Assembly (NCBI RefSeq): GCF_003851685.1
Contig: NZ_CP027727.1
Coordinates: 4,464,001-4,528,000, forward strand
Direction of reading: 5' to 3'
Source: Pseudomonas sp. R5-89-07
GTDB lineage: Bacteria; Pseudomonadota; Gammaproteobacteria; Pseudomonadales; Pseudomonadaceae
Length of the DNA: 64,000 nucleotides
The translations under genes and the position numbers were made by a program. The notes beneath the pieces are model-generated. The model did not search any database. It worked only from the letters and a program-made list of their open reading frames with translations, and was not told the origin of the DNA. Positions 38,537 to 48,064 of the stretch are shown piece after piece (position 1 is the first letter of the stretch; each line of letters begins with the position of its first letter).

Positions 38537-40857
38537 CAGGCCTTCGCCTCCTGCCAACCCTGCAACTGGTAGCGTATCGGCAGGCTGCGGATACGCTGGC
38601 CGGTCGCCGCAAAAATCGCATTGCACAACGCCGGCGCAATCGGCGGTACACCAGGTTCACCGACACCGCCCAACGGCACTTCGCCTGCCGGCGTCACCAG
38701 GTGCACGGCGATTTGCCTGGGCGCCAGGGACATGCGCGCCACTTCGTACATATGAAAGTTGTCTTGCTGGACCTTGCCGTCCTTGAAACTGATCTCGCCC
38801 AGCACTGCGTTGCCCAAGCCCATGACACACGCGCCCTCGAACTGCGAGCGAATGCGTTCCGGGTTGATTTGCGGGCCGCAGTCCACGGCGATATCGGCCT
38901 TGTGCACGATCAGCGTACCGTCATCCTTGACTTCCACCTCGATCACCGCCGCCACGTAGGTGACGAAGCTGTAGTGCACCGCCAGCCCCAGGCCACGCCC
39001 CTTGGGCAGCTTACGCCCCCAGCCGGCGGCCTTGGCGGCGGTTTCCAGTACGCCACGCAGGCGTGCGGTGTCGATCGGGTAACGCTCGGGGGATTCGCCG
39101 TAGTTCCACTCGTCACTCAAGGTTTTCGGATCGATCTGACGGTCCGGGCCGAGCAATTTGATTTGGTACTGCAACGGGTCCTGGCCGGCCTTGTGCGCCA
39201 GCTCATCGACAAAACTCTGGATGGCAAAACCGTGGGGAATGTTCGACACCGAGCGGTACCAACCCACGCGGGTATGCGCCGACGCTTCGGGGTTTTCCAG
39301 GCGCACGTTGGGAATGGCGTAGGCCATGTTGGTAAAGCCCATGCCCAGTTCGAACGCCGCTTCGTGGTTCATCCCCGGTGCGAACAGCGCCGTGATGCTC
39401 GGCGCGACCGTACGGTGCAGCCAGGCGGCGGGCAGGCCGTCTTTGTTCAGGCCGGCCTTGAGGTATTCGGCGGACACGGTATGAAAATAGGAATTGTGGA
39501 TGTCATCTTCACGGGTCCACTGCACGCGCACGGCTTTGCCCGGAAACTGCTTGGCCAGTACGGCGGCTTCGATGACGAAGTCCGGCTTGGACTTGCGCCC
39601 GAAACCACCGCCCAGCAAGGTCACGTGCACCGTGACGTTATCGAAGGGCAGGCCCAGGCGCTCGGCGATGCGTTCGCGGGTGACTTGTGGTGCCTGGCTC
39701 GGCGCCCAGGCTTCGCACTGGCCCTTGTCGAAACGGGCCACGGCGACCATCGGCTCCATCGGCGACTGCGCCAGGTGCGGCAGGTAGTAGGCCGCCTCCA
39801 AGGTGCTGTCGGCCTCGCCCATGGCCTGGTCGAGGGTGCCGGTATTACGCACCACTTTGCCGGGCTGTCGGGCGGCGGCCTCAAGCTCCCTGCGATAATC
39901 CACGGAGTTGTAGCTGGCGTTGACGCCGTCGTCCCACACGATGTTCAGCGCGTCACGGCCCTTGAGCGCCGCCCAGGTATTGCTGGCCACCACGGCCACG
40001 CCACCCAGGGGCTGGAACTCGGAGGGGATCGGACGGCTTTCGATTTCCAGCACCTTGATCACGCCCGGCACTTTCAGCGCCGCACTGGCATCGAAGGATT
40101 TGACTTTGCCGCCATACACCTTCGGCCGCGCGATGGTGGCGTAGAGCATGCCGTCTAAATGCACGTCGGCACCATAGACTGCAGTGCCGTTGACGATATC
40201 GACGCCATCGATGGCCTTGACGCCTTCTTTGCCGATATAGCGAAACTCCGCTGGCTGCTTGAGGCGCAGGCTGTCACGCGCGGGAACGGCCAACGCACCG
40301 GCAGCCGTCGCCAGCTCGCCATAGCCCAGTTCGCGCCCACTCGGTTGGTGGGTCACCTTGTGCAATTGCGCACGGCACTCACTGACCGGGACCTTCCACT
40401 GCTCGGCAGCGGCCTGCTCCAGCATCGCCCGCACGCTGGCGCCGCAACGCCGCATCGGCTCATACCAGTGACGCATGCTGCGCGAGCCGTCAGTGTCCTG
40501 GTTGCCATAACGCACCTCATCACCCGGCGCTTGCTGGACCTTCACCTTGGCCCAATCGGCTTCCAGCTCATCGGCCACCACCAGGCTGAGACTGGTGCGC
40601 ACGCCCTGCCCCATCTCCGAACGGTTGCACATCACGGTCACCGTGCCGTCGGTGGCAATGCTGACATAGACCTTGGGGTCGTCGATCAGCCCATTGGGCA
40701 TCGCATCGCCGCCATACGGTTTAACCGCATCGGCGGCGAACGCATCCGGCAGGCCCCAACTGGCGGCAATCACCAGCGCACCAGTGGCACCCGCGCCTTT
40801 GAGAAAGCCGCGACGACTGAGGTTAGTGAGTACGAAATCAGCGGGTAACCGGCTCAT
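38536..40857 (-). CDS. Molybdopterin-binding large subunit, xanthine dehydrogenase family (IorB-like)
   Basis: From the ATG at 40857 the protein has 773 residues. The N-terminus carries a twin-arginine signal, [20 protein letters not shown], with cleavage near FAA, so the enzyme should be exported folded. Molybdopterin-contact motifs include [12 protein letters not shown] and the C-terminal [13 protein letters not shown] with the catalytic Glu. Single-chain aldehyde-oxidase or isoquinoline-1-oxidoreductase enzymes pair with a small 2Fe-2S subunit, encoded here just upstream (ATGA overlap). The substrate, an aldehyde or N-heterocycle, cannot be told from sequence. Confidence 0.9.
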   Translation of the reverse strand: MSRLPADFVLTNLSRRGFLKGAGATGALVIAASWGLPDAFAADAVKPYGGDAMPNGLIDDPKVYVSIATDGTVTVMCNRSEMGQGVRTSLSLVVADELEADWAKVKVQQAPGDEVRYGNQDTDGSRSMRHWYEPMRRCGASVRAMLEQAAAEQWKVPVSECRAQLHKVTHQPSGRELGYGELATAAGALAVPARDSLRLKQPAEFRYIGKEGVKAIDGVDIVNGTAVYGADVHLDGMLYATIARPKVYGGKVKSFDASAALKVPGVIKVLEIESRPIPSEFQPLGGVAVVASNTWAALKGRDALNIVWDDGVNASYNSVDYRRELEAAARQPGKVVRNTGTLDQAMGEADSTLEAAYYLPHLAQSPMEPMVAVARFDKGQCEAWAPSQAPQVTRERIAERLGLPFDNVTVHVTLLGGGFGRKSKPDFVIEAAVLAKQFPGKAVRVQWTREDDIHNSYFHTVSAEYLKAGLNKDGLPAAWLHRTVAPSITALFAPGMNHEAAFELGMGFTNMAYAIPNVRLENPEASAHTRVGWYRSVSNIPHGFAIQSFVDELAHKAGQDPLQYQIKLLGPDRQIDPKTLSDEWNYGESPERYPIDTARLRGVLETAAKAAGWGRKLPKGRGLGLAVHYSFVTYVAAVIEVEVKDDGTLIVHKADIAVDCGPQINPERIRSQFEGACVMGLGNAVLGEISFKDGKVQQDNFHMYEVARMSLAPRQIAVHLVTPAGEVPLGGVGEPGVPPIAPALCNAIFAATGQRIRSLPIRYQLQGWQEAKA

Positions 40858-41321
40858 GCCTTCGCCCCCAGATGAGTGGCTGCCTGGCGGATCGCGGTCT
40901 TGATTCGGTTGTAGGTGCCACAACGGCAAATGTTGCCGACCATGGCCTCCTCGATCTGTTCGTCACTGGGATTGGGGTTGGTTTTGAGCAGCGCGGTGGC
41001 CGACATGATCTGCCCACCCTGGCAGTAACCGCACTGCGCCACAGCGGTGTCCAGCCAGGCTTGCTGTACCACTTGGCCGACAGGATCGGTATGCAGGTTG
41101 TCGATGGTGCTGATGGCCTGGCCTTTGACCGAGCCGATCGGGGTGATGCAACTGCGCGCGGGCGCACCGTCGATATGGATGGTGCAGGCACCGCACAGGC
41201 CCATGCCGCAACCGAACTTGGTGCCGTTGTAGCCCGCCACATCGCGAATCGCCCACAGCAGCGGCATATCCTCGGTGACATCCAGTGGGTGGTCTTGACC
41301 GTTGAGTTTCAGGGTAATCAT
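40854..41321 (-). CDS. (2Fe-2S)-binding small subunit of molybdenum hydroxylase (IorA-like)
   Basis: From the ATG at 41321 the protein has 155 residues; a GTG two codons upstream is an alternative. A plant-type ferredoxin cluster, KFGCGMGLCGACTIHIDG, with a later Cys in ARSCITP, is followed by the second cluster domain, CGYCQGGQI ... ICRCGTYNRI. It carries electrons from the molybdenum centre of the large subunit. No Tat signal is seen, so it probably travels with the large subunit. It is the first gene of the operon. Confidence 0.93.
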   Translation of the reverse strand: MITLKLNGQDHPLDVTEDMPLLWAIRDVAGYNGTKFGCGMGLCGACTIHIDGAPARSCITPIGSVKGQAISTIDNLHTDPVGQVVQQAWLDTAVAQCGYCQGGQIMSATALLKTNPNPSDEQIEEAMVGNICRCGTYNRIKTAIRQAATHLGAKA

Positions 41322-41425
41322 GGGCACGCCCGCCTGTTCATTGCATTGTTAGGGGCGAGCAATCTGTTGCAGGAGGTCACGCGGTTCGGTGCGCACAGAT
41401 TGGCTCAGGCTGAGGAGGCTCTCTT

Positions 41426-41443
41426 GTGAAGACAGGTCTTCAC
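41426..41443. promoter_or_regulatory. Perfect palindrome upstream of the molybdenum hydroxylase operon
   Basis: GTGAAGAC-AG-GTCTTCAC is an 18-bp perfect inverted repeat about 105 bases upstream of the iorA-like start. It looks like a dimeric repressor or activator site. No regulator gene is adjacent. The rest of the 41322-41500 gap shows nothing else clear. Confidence 0.45.
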
Positions 41444-41500
41444 CGGGCCTTTGGTGGAGCATTCACTTAATGTAAACCAAAACGGTCGAAAGTCAGCGGG

Positions 41501-41539
41501 CAGAAACGCAAACGCCCCGAACAGGTCGGGGCGCTTGCG
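41501..41539 (-). terminator. Probable terminator of dctA
   Basis: A 14-bp stem (13 pairs), CGCAAACGCCCCGA/TCGGGGCGCTTGCG, lies 37 bases after the dctA stop. The T tract is short and lies partly in the stem, so termination may be imperfect. Confidence 0.55.
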
Positions 41540-41575
41540 GATAACTGAGCGGCGCAGGTTCACGCCATCAGCGGC

Positions 41576-42907
41576 TTACTTGACTACAGGCGCTGGGCCT
41601 TCGGCCACACCCAGGTCATCTTCCGGGCGGGTGTCGGAGATACCGGTACCGCCGGACGCCAGTTCGCTTTGCAGCTTGTCGGTGTCCAGTTCGTTGACCC
41701 ATTTGGCGACAACGATGGTGGCAACCGCGTTACCCACCAGGTTGGTCAGCGCACGGGCTTCGGACATGAAGCGGTCGATACCCAGGATCAGCGCCAGGCC
41801 GGCAACCGGCAGGTGGCCGACGGCCGACAGGGTTGCAGCCAGTACGATGAAACCGCTGCCCGTCACACCGGCGGCGCCCTTGGAGGACAGCAACAGCACC
41901 AGCAGCAGGGTGATCTGATGGGTGATGTCCATGTGCGTGTCGGTCGCCTGGGCGATGAACACGGCGGCCATGGTCAGGTAGATCGAGGTACCGTCAAGGT
42001 TGAACGAGTAGCCGGTTGGGATCACCAGGCCGACCACGGATTTCTTCGCGCCCAGACGCTCCATCTTGATCAGCATGCGTGGCAGCGCGGATTCGGAGGA
42101 GGACGTACCCAGTACGATCAGCAGCTCCTCACGGATGTAGCGAACCAGCTTCAACACGCTGAAACCATGCGCGCGGCAGATCGCACCCAGCACCACCACC
42201 ACGAACAGGATGCAGGTGATGTAGAAACAGATCATCAACTGGCCCAGTTGCACCAGGGAACCCACACCGTAGGCACCGATGGTGAAGGCCATGGCGCCCA
42301 GGGCACCAATTGGCGCGAGCTTCATGATCATGTTGATGATGTTGAACATCACGTGGGCGAAGCGATCGATGAAGTCCAGCACCGGCTTGCCGTAGGCACC
42401 CAGGCGGTGCAGGGCGAAACCGAAGATCACCGAGAACATCAGTACTTGCAGGATGTCACCGGTGGCGAACGCGCCGACGATGGTGTTCGGGATGACGTTG
42501 AGCAGGAAGCCAACGATGCTCTGGTCTGCACCGGCAGTCACATAGGCCGCGACTTTCGAAGCATCCAGGGTAGCCACGTCGATGTGCATGCCGGCGCCCG
42601 GCTGTACAACGTTGACCACGACCAGGCCGATCAGCAGGGCGATGGTGGAGACGATTTCGAAATACAGCAGCGCGTAGCCGCCGGTTTTGCCGACCGATTT
42701 CATGCTTTGCATGCCAGCGATGCCGCTGACTACGGTGCAGAAGATAATCGGGGCGATGACCATCTTGATCAGCTTGATAAAGCCGTCACCCAGTGGCTTG
42801 AGCGCCACGCCGGTCTGCGGGTAGAAGTGACCGAGCAAAATACCGATAACGATTGCAACGATCACCTGGAAATACAGGGATTTGTACAGTGGCTGACGAG
42901 TCGTCAT
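41576..42907 (-). CDS. dctA: C4-dicarboxylate:cation symporter
   Basis: From the ATG at 42907 (GAGGAAC upstream) the protein has 443 residues, the DctA length, and starts [20 protein letters not shown]. Family motifs include [20 protein letters not shown] (serine-rich hairpin), [19 protein letters not shown], and [18 protein letters not shown]. It takes up succinate, fumarate and malate. A near-perfect sigma-54 promoter lies upstream, as expected for DctBD control. The leader also has a CCCTCC/GGAGGG hairpin at 42974-42991. Confidence 0.95.
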   Translation of the reverse strand: MTTRQPLYKSLYFQVIVAIVIGILLGHFYPQTGVALKPLGDGFIKLIKMVIAPIIFCTVVSGIAGMQSMKSVGKTGGYALLYFEIVSTIALLIGLVVVNVVQPGAGMHIDVATLDASKVAAYVTAGADQSIVGFLLNVIPNTIVGAFATGDILQVLMFSVIFGFALHRLGAYGKPVLDFIDRFAHVMFNIINMIMKLAPIGALGAMAFTIGAYGVGSLVQLGQLMICFYITCILFVVVVLGAICRAHGFSVLKLVRYIREELLIVLGTSSSESALPRMLIKMERLGAKKSVVGLVIPTGYSFNLDGTSIYLTMAAVFIAQATDTHMDITHQITLLLVLLLSSKGAAGVTGSGFIVLAATLSAVGHLPVAGLALILGIDRFMSEARALTNLVGNAVATIVVAKWVNELDTDKLQSELASGGTGISDTRPEDDLGVAEGPAPVVK

Positions 42908-43041
42908 TGCAAAGTTCCTCAATCGTCCCGTGTGGCAAAGATCCGCCGTTGCCCACGACACTTGAATTGCGAACCCTCCTGCACTGGAGGGATTTGTTGT
43001 TTGCGAAGCCTGTAGGAACACGCCTGCGCTGTAATCCTTAT

Positions 43042-43057
43042 CGCAAACGTCGTGCCA
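43042..43057 (-). promoter_or_regulatory. Sigma-54 promoter of dctA
   Basis: On the minus strand TGGCACGACGTTTGCG has the -24 GG and -12 GC elements at the right 10-bp spacing, 135-150 bases upstream of the dctA ATG. Activation by a DctD-like enhancer-binding protein is expected. Confidence 0.85.
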
Positions 43058-43247
43058 CTTTGCTTTAAATACCCTGAAGGCCTTTAGAGATTAGGCCCGA
43101 AGGTTTCCAGAGCCCCTCTCAGGCCGCGGACGAGATGGCGGTTTTCCGCCGAGCAGCCCAATCGCATCCTGGAATTTGGCGGATATCCGCCTTGTCGCGT
43201 CGCAGGGTGATGACTACCATCCGCCACTCCATGGACGAGGCCCTGTC

Positions 43248-44246
43248 ATGCGTGAACGCACCATCGCCAGTCATTTCGCCCGCGCTGCCCTGGGCGGAGC
43301 GCGCCGCGCCGGTTACGACTACTCGGGCCTGTTGCAGCAGGCGGGCATCAGCCCCGAACTGTTGAGCGAACCCCGCGCGCGTATCGCGCCGGAGCAATTC
43401 ACCCGGTTGCTGCAAATGCTCTGGCTGGCGCTGGATGACGAATACCTGGGTTTCGCCGAGGGTTCGAGCAAACGCGGCACCTTTGCCATGATGTGCCATG
43501 CGCTGATTCATTGCCGCACGCTGGAGAAGGCGCTGGAGCGCGGCTTATTATTTTATAGCCTATTCCCACACGGCCCGCGCTGGCAGCTGACAAGAGAAGA
43601 CGACATGGTTCGCTTGAGCCTGGATGACTCGCCCTTGTGGGACCCGGACCACTTTCTCAGTGAATGCCTGCTGGTGATCTGGCATCGCCTGGGCAGTTGG
43701 TTGATCGGCCAGCGTATTCGGCTGCATCAAGTCACCTTCAGTTATCCGATGCCGCCCCACGCCGCTGAATATGACTTGTTGTTCCCCTGCTCCCTCGTAT
43801 TCGGTGCACCGAACAGCAGCCTGGTGTTTCCCGCTCGGTACCTGAGCCTGCCGCTGTTGCAGGACGAACGCACGCTCAAGCATTTTCTACAGCGTTCCCC
43901 CGCCGACCTGCTGTCTCGCCCGGATGAAGGCGACAGCTTGAGCAGCCAACTGCGCCGCTTGCTGAGCCGCGACCGCACGCCCTGGCCGGACCTGGAAGCC
44001 GTCGCCCAGCACCTGCATATCAGCCCACAGACCCTGCGCCGGCATTTGCGTGAGGAAGGCACCAGCTTTCAGGCGTTGAAGGATGAGTTACGGCGAGACA
44101 TCGCCATTTATCACTTGGGGCGAGCGGATTTGTCTTTGCAGGAAATTGCAGAGCAGCTGGGGTTCTCCGAGCCGTCGGCGTTTCATCGGGCGTTCAAGAA
44201 GTGGACGGGGCTGACGCCAGGGGCCTATCGGGCGCAAGAGAGTTAG
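43248..44246 (+). CDS. AraC-family transcriptional regulator (Arabinose_bd/OruR-type)
   Basis: From the ATG at 43248 (GAGG upstream) the protein has 332 residues. Its long N-terminal domain (about 1-190) is of the Arabinose_bd type, and the C-terminal AraC DNA-binding domain includes LDEVA-like VAQHLHISPQTLRRHLREEG and the second motif IAEQLGFSEPSAFHRAFKKW, then TGLTPGAYR. Related regulators control amino-acid, arginine or acyl-CoA catabolism. There is no catabolic gene next to it: dctA lies divergently upstream and an IS481 element lies downstream, so its target may have been separated from it. Confidence 0.86.
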   Translation: MRERTIASHFARAALGGARRAGYDYSGLLQQAGISPELLSEPRARIAPEQFTRLLQMLWLALDDEYLGFAEGSSKRGTFAMMCHALIHCRTLEKALERGLLFYSLFPHGPRWQLTREDDMVRLSLDDSPLWDPDHFLSECLLVIWHRLGSWLIGQRIRLHQVTFSYPMPPHAAEYDLLFPCSLVFGAPNSSLVFPARYLSLPLLQDERTLKHFLQRSPADLLSRPDEGDSLSSQLRRLLSRDRTPWPDLEAVAQHLHISPQTLRRHLREEGTSFQALKDELRRDIAIYHLGRADLSLQEIAEQLGFSEPSAFHRAFKKWTGLTPGAYRAQES

Positions 44247-44270
44247 AAGGGTGGTGTGGGTGAGGGCCTC

Positions 44271-44356
44271 ATCGGGGGCAAGCCCCCTCCCACATTTGAC
44301 TGGGTTCACACAGTTTGATTTGTGAATACATTCAAACTGTGGGAGGGGCTTGCCCC
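44271..44356. repeat. Two REP half-units, outward-facing; the second is interrupted by an IS
   Basis: One half lies at 44271-44294 and another at 44338-44356 (TGTGGGAGGGGCTTGCCCC). The sequence of the second half resumes after the insertion sequence with CCCCGATAGCG at 45634, so the IS sits inside the REP. Confidence 0.85.
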
Positions 44357-45633
44357 GGTACAAACCGGGGACATCGTTTACATTTCTAACCGGGGACATG
44401 GTTTACAGGTTAATACGCATGATCAGGAGGTAACTGATCATGCCCTGGAACCAAGAGTCTCCGATGAATCAACGAATCAGACTGGTCGCCGACTGGCTTT
44501 CCGGCAACTACACCAAAAGCCAGTTGGCACGTCGCTTTGACGTTAGTCGGCCTACGGTCGACAAATGGATTGCCCGGCACAACGGTGATTTAAAGTCCTT
44601 ATCCGAGCTGTCCCGACGACCTCACAACAGCCCAAATAAAACCGACGACGAGATTTTGGCTCGTGTGGTGGCGATGAAGGAGGCCCACGATAAATGGGGG
44701 CCTAAGAAGCTTCTCGAACTATTACGGCTTGAAGATCCTTCCGTCGCCTGGCCTTCTCCAAGTACAGCGGGCCAGTGGCTTGATCGACTTGGGCTCGTCA
44801 ACAAACGACGTTTCAAGCGCCGGCACAGTATTTCCCAGGCAGAAATGCGAGAGGCCAACGAACCTAACAAGACTTGGTGCGCTGATTACAAAGGGCAATT
44901 CAAGATGCTTGACGCGCAGATGTGCTTCCCTTTGACCGTTACAGACCACGCGTCCCGGATGATTCTGGCGTGCAGGGCCCATCCCCAGATCAAGACCCAG
45001 CCAGTAAAACAAGCATTTGAAAGGCTTTTTCAGGAGTACGGCATGCCGGAAGTTATCCGTTCGGACAACGGGGTTCCGTTCGCCTCTCCGGGTCTGGCAA
45101 GAATGTCCACATTGGCAGTTTGGTGGATTCGTCTGGGCATCTATCCGGAGCGCACCATGCCAGGAAGACCCGCCCAGAATGGTCGCCATGAGCGAATGCA
45201 CCGTAGTTTGAAACTTGAGCTGCCCATAGGGAAAAACTTAGTCGAGCAGCAGCTTTTGCTGGAGCATTTCAGGCATGAGTTCAATTACGTACGCCCTCAT
45301 GAAGCCCTCGGCATGAAACGTCCGGGAGACCTATATGTGCCGTCTACCCGACTTTACCCAGGTTGTTTGCCCGATGTGGAGTATCCCGCAGAAATGAGGG
45401 TTCGCAGCGTCAGACAGGACGGATCGATCAAATGGAACGGCAAGTTGTTATTTGTCAGCGAGGCACTATCTGGGGAAAGGATAGGACTCAAAGAAGTTGA
45501 AGATGATGTTTGGGATTTGTACCTGTGTGATTATCCCCTGGGGAGGCTTGGGCGAGGTATGACCCGCGTCCAGGCCTCAAATGTGTAAACGATGTCCCCG
45601 GTTTCAGATGTAAACGATGTCTACGGTTCTACA
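44357..45633 (+). mobile_element. IS481-family insertion sequence inserted in a REP element
   Basis: The element is about 1277 bp with one transposase gene. Both ends carry two copies of an ACCGGGGACATCGTTTACA-like motif, in inverted orientation at the two ends, and the right end terminates in TGTAGAACC read inwards. The REP core GCTTGCCCC/CCCCGATAG flanks it, which suggests a 4-bp CCCC target duplication. The left tip (GGTACAAACC) differs from the right, so its exact boundary is uncertain by a few bases. Confidence 0.85.
44440..45588 (+). CDS. IS481-family transposase
   Basis: The ATG at 44440 has AGGAGG nine bases upstream and gives 382 residues. An N-terminal helix-turn-helix (KSQLARRFDVSRPTVDKWIA) is followed by the rve integrase core. 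The DDE triad is visible: Asp149 in TWCADYKG, Asp209 in IRSDNGVPF, and Glu251 in GRPAQNGRHERMH. The frame is intact, so the element may still move. Codon use is less GC-rich than in the neighbours. Confidence 0.93.
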   Translation: MPWNQESPMNQRIRLVADWLSGNYTKSQLARRFDVSRPTVDKWIARHNGDLKSLSELSRRPHNSPNKTDDEILARVVAMKEAHDKWGPKKLLELLRLEDPSVAWPSPSTAGQWLDRLGLVNKRRFKRRHSISQAEMREANEPNKTWCADYKGQFKMLDAQMCFPLTVTDHASRMILACRAHPQIKTQPVKQAFERLFQEYGMPEVIRSDNGVPFASPGLARMSTLAVWWIRLGIYPERTMPGRPAQNGRHERMHRSLKLELPIGKNLVEQQLLLEHFRHEFNYVRPHEALGMKRPGDLYVPSTRLYPGCLPDVEYPAEMRVRSVRQDGSIKWNGKLLFVSEALSGERIGLKEVEDDVWDLYLCDYPLGRLGRGMTRVQASNV

Positions 45634-45663
45634 CCCCGATAGCGCCAGCCCAGTCACTACTAA

Positions 45664-47010
45664 TCACACGGCCGGAAAATGAATCCTGAACGCCGCCCCC
45701 CCCAGCGCCGAATCACCCAAGGTCAACCGCGCGTGATAGCTTTCGATGATGTCCTTGACCACTGCCAGCCCGATCCCCTGCCCCGGGTGCTGGCGGTCGA
45801 GCCGTTCGCCCCGCTGCAGAATCCGCGCGCGCTGGTCCGGTGGAACACCGGGGCCGTCGTCCTCGATACACAGCTCATTGCCCTCGGGGTTTTCCACCAG
45901 GCTGATGCGCACTTTGCTAAGGCATAGGCGATAGGCGTTTTCCAGCAGGTTACCGAGCATTTCGAGCAGGGCGCCTTTTTCGATGGGCACGTCACACTCA
46001 TCCGGCAGCTCAAAGAACACGGTGACGCGCTTGTCCCGGTATACCTTGTCCAACGTGTCACACAGGCTTTGCAGCACCGGTTCCAGGCGCACCTGGTGGC
46101 GTACCAGGCCGCTCTTGCGCAGGCTGGCGCGCTGCAATTGATAGCCGATCTGCTGGCTCATGCGCTCGATCTGCGATTGCAGCACCCAGGCCTGGCTGCG
46201 TTCTTCGGGGCGTTGCGCCATGTCTTCACTCACGCCCTGCAGTACCGCCAGCGGGGTTTTCAGACTATGAGCCAGGTCATCCAGCGAGTCGCGGTAACGC
46301 GCACGCTGCTCGCGCTCGCTGTGCAGCAAACGGTTGAGGGAACCGGTGAGGCGCAGCAGTTCGCGAGGGTGCTCTTCGCTGAGGCTTTCACGGGTGCCGC
46401 CTTCGATCTGGTCCAGCTCCTGGCTCAGCCGCCGCAGGGCCTGCAGGCCCCAGGTCAGGCCAAGCCAGAGCAGCGTCAACAGCACCAGCAACGCCGCGCC
46501 GAACCCCAGGTAGAGATTCTCGCGCAGGCCTTCGAGGGTCAGCTGGTACTCGCGCACCGGTTGCAAGGCGACGATGCTGAACGCCGCACTCTTGCCGCCC
46601 AGCAAGCGGACCTCGACGTCGTAGACGAAGAATTCCTGGCCGTTGGCCTCGCGAATGCGCGCAAATTCGTTGCCGCGCCCATCGTAGCGCGGCTTGTAGT
46701 TGATGTTTTCTTCCTGGGTTGCCCGCGAGCGCCACACCAGGTGGCCTTCGCGGTCGTAGATATAGCCGAGCAGACGGCTGTCGGTCAGATTGAAGCGCTC
46801 ATCGGGCAATTGCGCCGGCATCAGCAGCCGGTTGTTTTCCACGCGTGCCGCGGAGATCAGGGTGGTGACATCCGACGCCAGGCGCTGTTCGATGGAATCC
46901 TGCAACGCCAGGCTGAACGCGCCTTGCATGGCAGGCAGCAAGCCGAGCATAAACAGCACCGCCAGGGTGGCGGCGGCCAGCATCAGGCGCACGCGTAGCG
47001 AGCGAATCAA
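45664..47010 (-). CDS. phoQ: Sensor histidine kinase PhoQ
   Basis: The protein has 448 residues, exactly the P. aeruginosa PhoQ length, with near-identical stretches such as RESLSEEHPRELLRLTGSLN and RMSQQIGYQLQRASLRKSGL. Two membrane segments frame a periplasmic sensor, followed by HAMP, the His motif LAHSLKTPLAVLQG, and an ATPase domain (N box GNLLENAYRLC, G box DDGPGVP). It senses low Mg2+ and cationic peptides. The start overlaps the phoP stop. Confidence 0.93.
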   Translation of the reverse strand: MIRSLRVRLMLAAATLAVLFMLGLLPAMQGAFSLALQDSIEQRLASDVTTLISAARVENNRLLMPAQLPDERFNLTDSRLLGYIYDREGHLVWRSRATQEENINYKPRYDGRGNEFARIREANGQEFFVYDVEVRLLGGKSAAFSIVALQPVREYQLTLEGLRENLYLGFGAALLVLLTLLWLGLTWGLQALRRLSQELDQIEGGTRESLSEEHPRELLRLTGSLNRLLHSEREQRARYRDSLDDLAHSLKTPLAVLQGVSEDMAQRPEERSQAWVLQSQIERMSQQIGYQLQRASLRKSGLVRHQVRLEPVLQSLCDTLDKVYRDKRVTVFFELPDECDVPIEKGALLEMLGNLLENAYRLCLSKVRISLVENPEGNELCIEDDGPGVPPDQRARILQRGERLDRQHPGQGIGLAVVKDIIESYHARLTLGDSALGGAAFRIHFPAV

Positions 47011-47684
47011 CGGCAGCGCTCATTGAACAGGTAGCCCAGGCCGCGCACGGTGTCGATCGGCTTGAACCCGGCCGGGCCTTCCAGCTTGCGGCGCAGGCGA
47101 CCGACCAGCACTTCGATGACGTTTGGATCCCGCTCGTCGTCATCCGGATAGAGCTGTTCCATCAAGCGGTCCTTGGCCACCACCTGTTGATGGTGGCGCA
47201 TCAGGTATTCGAGGATCCGGTATTCGTAGGCGGTCAGCGCCAGCGGCTGTTCATCCAGCGACGCCTGCTTGCGGTTGAGGTCCAGCAGCAGCGGCCCGGC
47301 GACGATGGTGGACTGGGTAAAGCCGCTGGAACGGCGCAGCAGGGCGTTCATCCGCGCCTCCAGTTCTTCGAACTGGAACGGCTTGACCACGTAGTCGTCG
47401 GCACCGGCGGCCAGGCCTTCGACTTTGTCCTGCCAGTTGCCACGGGCGGTCAGGATCAGGATCGGAAAGGTCTTGGCCTGGGTGCGCAGTTGCCGGATCA
47501 GGTCCAGGCCGCCCATGCCGGGCAGGCCCAGGTCGATGATCGCCAGGTCATGGTTGAATTGGCCGGTCTGGTACAGGGCTTCCTCGGCATTGGCCACGGC
47601 TTCGACGACGTGTCCGCTGTCGGTCAGGCGGGTAAACAGGTGATGACGCAACAGCGCCTCATCTTCCACCACCAACAATTTCAT
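47007..47684 (-). CDS. phoP: Response regulator PhoP
   Basis: From the ATG at 47684 the protein has 225 residues. The receiver domain (MKLLVVEDEALLRHHLFTRL; phospho-acceptor Asp51 in AIIDLGLPG; Lys in DDYVVKPFQFEELEAR) is joined to an OmpR-type winged helix (EVLVGRLRRKLE, GLGYLFNERC). It regulates lipid A modification and Mg2+ homeostasis genes. It lies 18 bases after a small secreted-protein gene, in the position that follows oprH in P. aeruginosa. Confidence 0.94.
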   Translation of the reverse strand: MKLLVVEDEALLRHHLFTRLTDSGHVVEAVANAEEALYQTGQFNHDLAIIDLGLPGMGGLDLIRQLRTQAKTFPILILTARGNWQDKVEGLAAGADDYVVKPFQFEELEARMNALLRRSSGFTQSTIVAGPLLLDLNRKQASLDEQPLALTAYEYRILEYLMRHHQQVVAKDRLMEQLYPDDDERDPNVIEVLVGRLRRKLEGPAGFKPIDTVRGLGYLFNERCR

Positions 47685-47702
47685 AAGGCTCTCCAAGGCA
47701 AT

Positions 47703-48011
47703 TCAACAGTCCGAGCGAGGGATATCATAGCGGCCCTGCAAGTCTTGCGGGCGCAGTTTAATGCCATTGTAGTGGCCTGACAGCGGCGCGTAGCCGGTGC
47801 GGTAACCCGGTTGAGGGGTGGCGGCGCCCAGGGACTGACCCCACGGCGCGGCCTGCACGCTCACCTCTTCGAAGCTGACACGGTGGATCAGGTTGCTGGG
47901 TTTGCGGGTCTTCTCGCGGTCAAATGCGGCAAAGGTGCTATCGCTGGCTTGGGCGCCGGCGGTGGCACTGAGCATGGTCAACGCCAACATCAGCTTCTTG
48001 ATCGCAGTCAT
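47703..48011 (-). CDS. Small periplasmic protein of unknown function in the phoPQ operon
   Basis: The protein has 102 residues with a signal peptide, MTAIKKLMLALTMLSATAGA, ending near AQA. The mature part is about 78 residues with one Cys at the very end and no hydrophobic segment; it is not an eight-stranded barrel like OprH. Motifs such as NLIHRVSFEEVSVQAAPWGQ and LSGHYNGIKLRPQDLQGRYD are distinctive, but no family is recognised. It is the first gene ahead of phoP and lies downstream of four phased GTTCAG repeats, so it is probably PhoP-regulated. Confidence 0.82.
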   Translation of the reverse strand: MTAIKKLMLALTMLSATAGAQASDSTFAAFDREKTRKPSNLIHRVSFEEVSVQAAPWGQSLGAATPQPGYRTGYAPLSGHYNGIKLRPQDLQGRYDIPRSDC

Positions 48012-48064
48012 GGTCGTTACCTCGTACGCGTTTAGGCTGTGACGCTCACACTACGCAAACGCCC

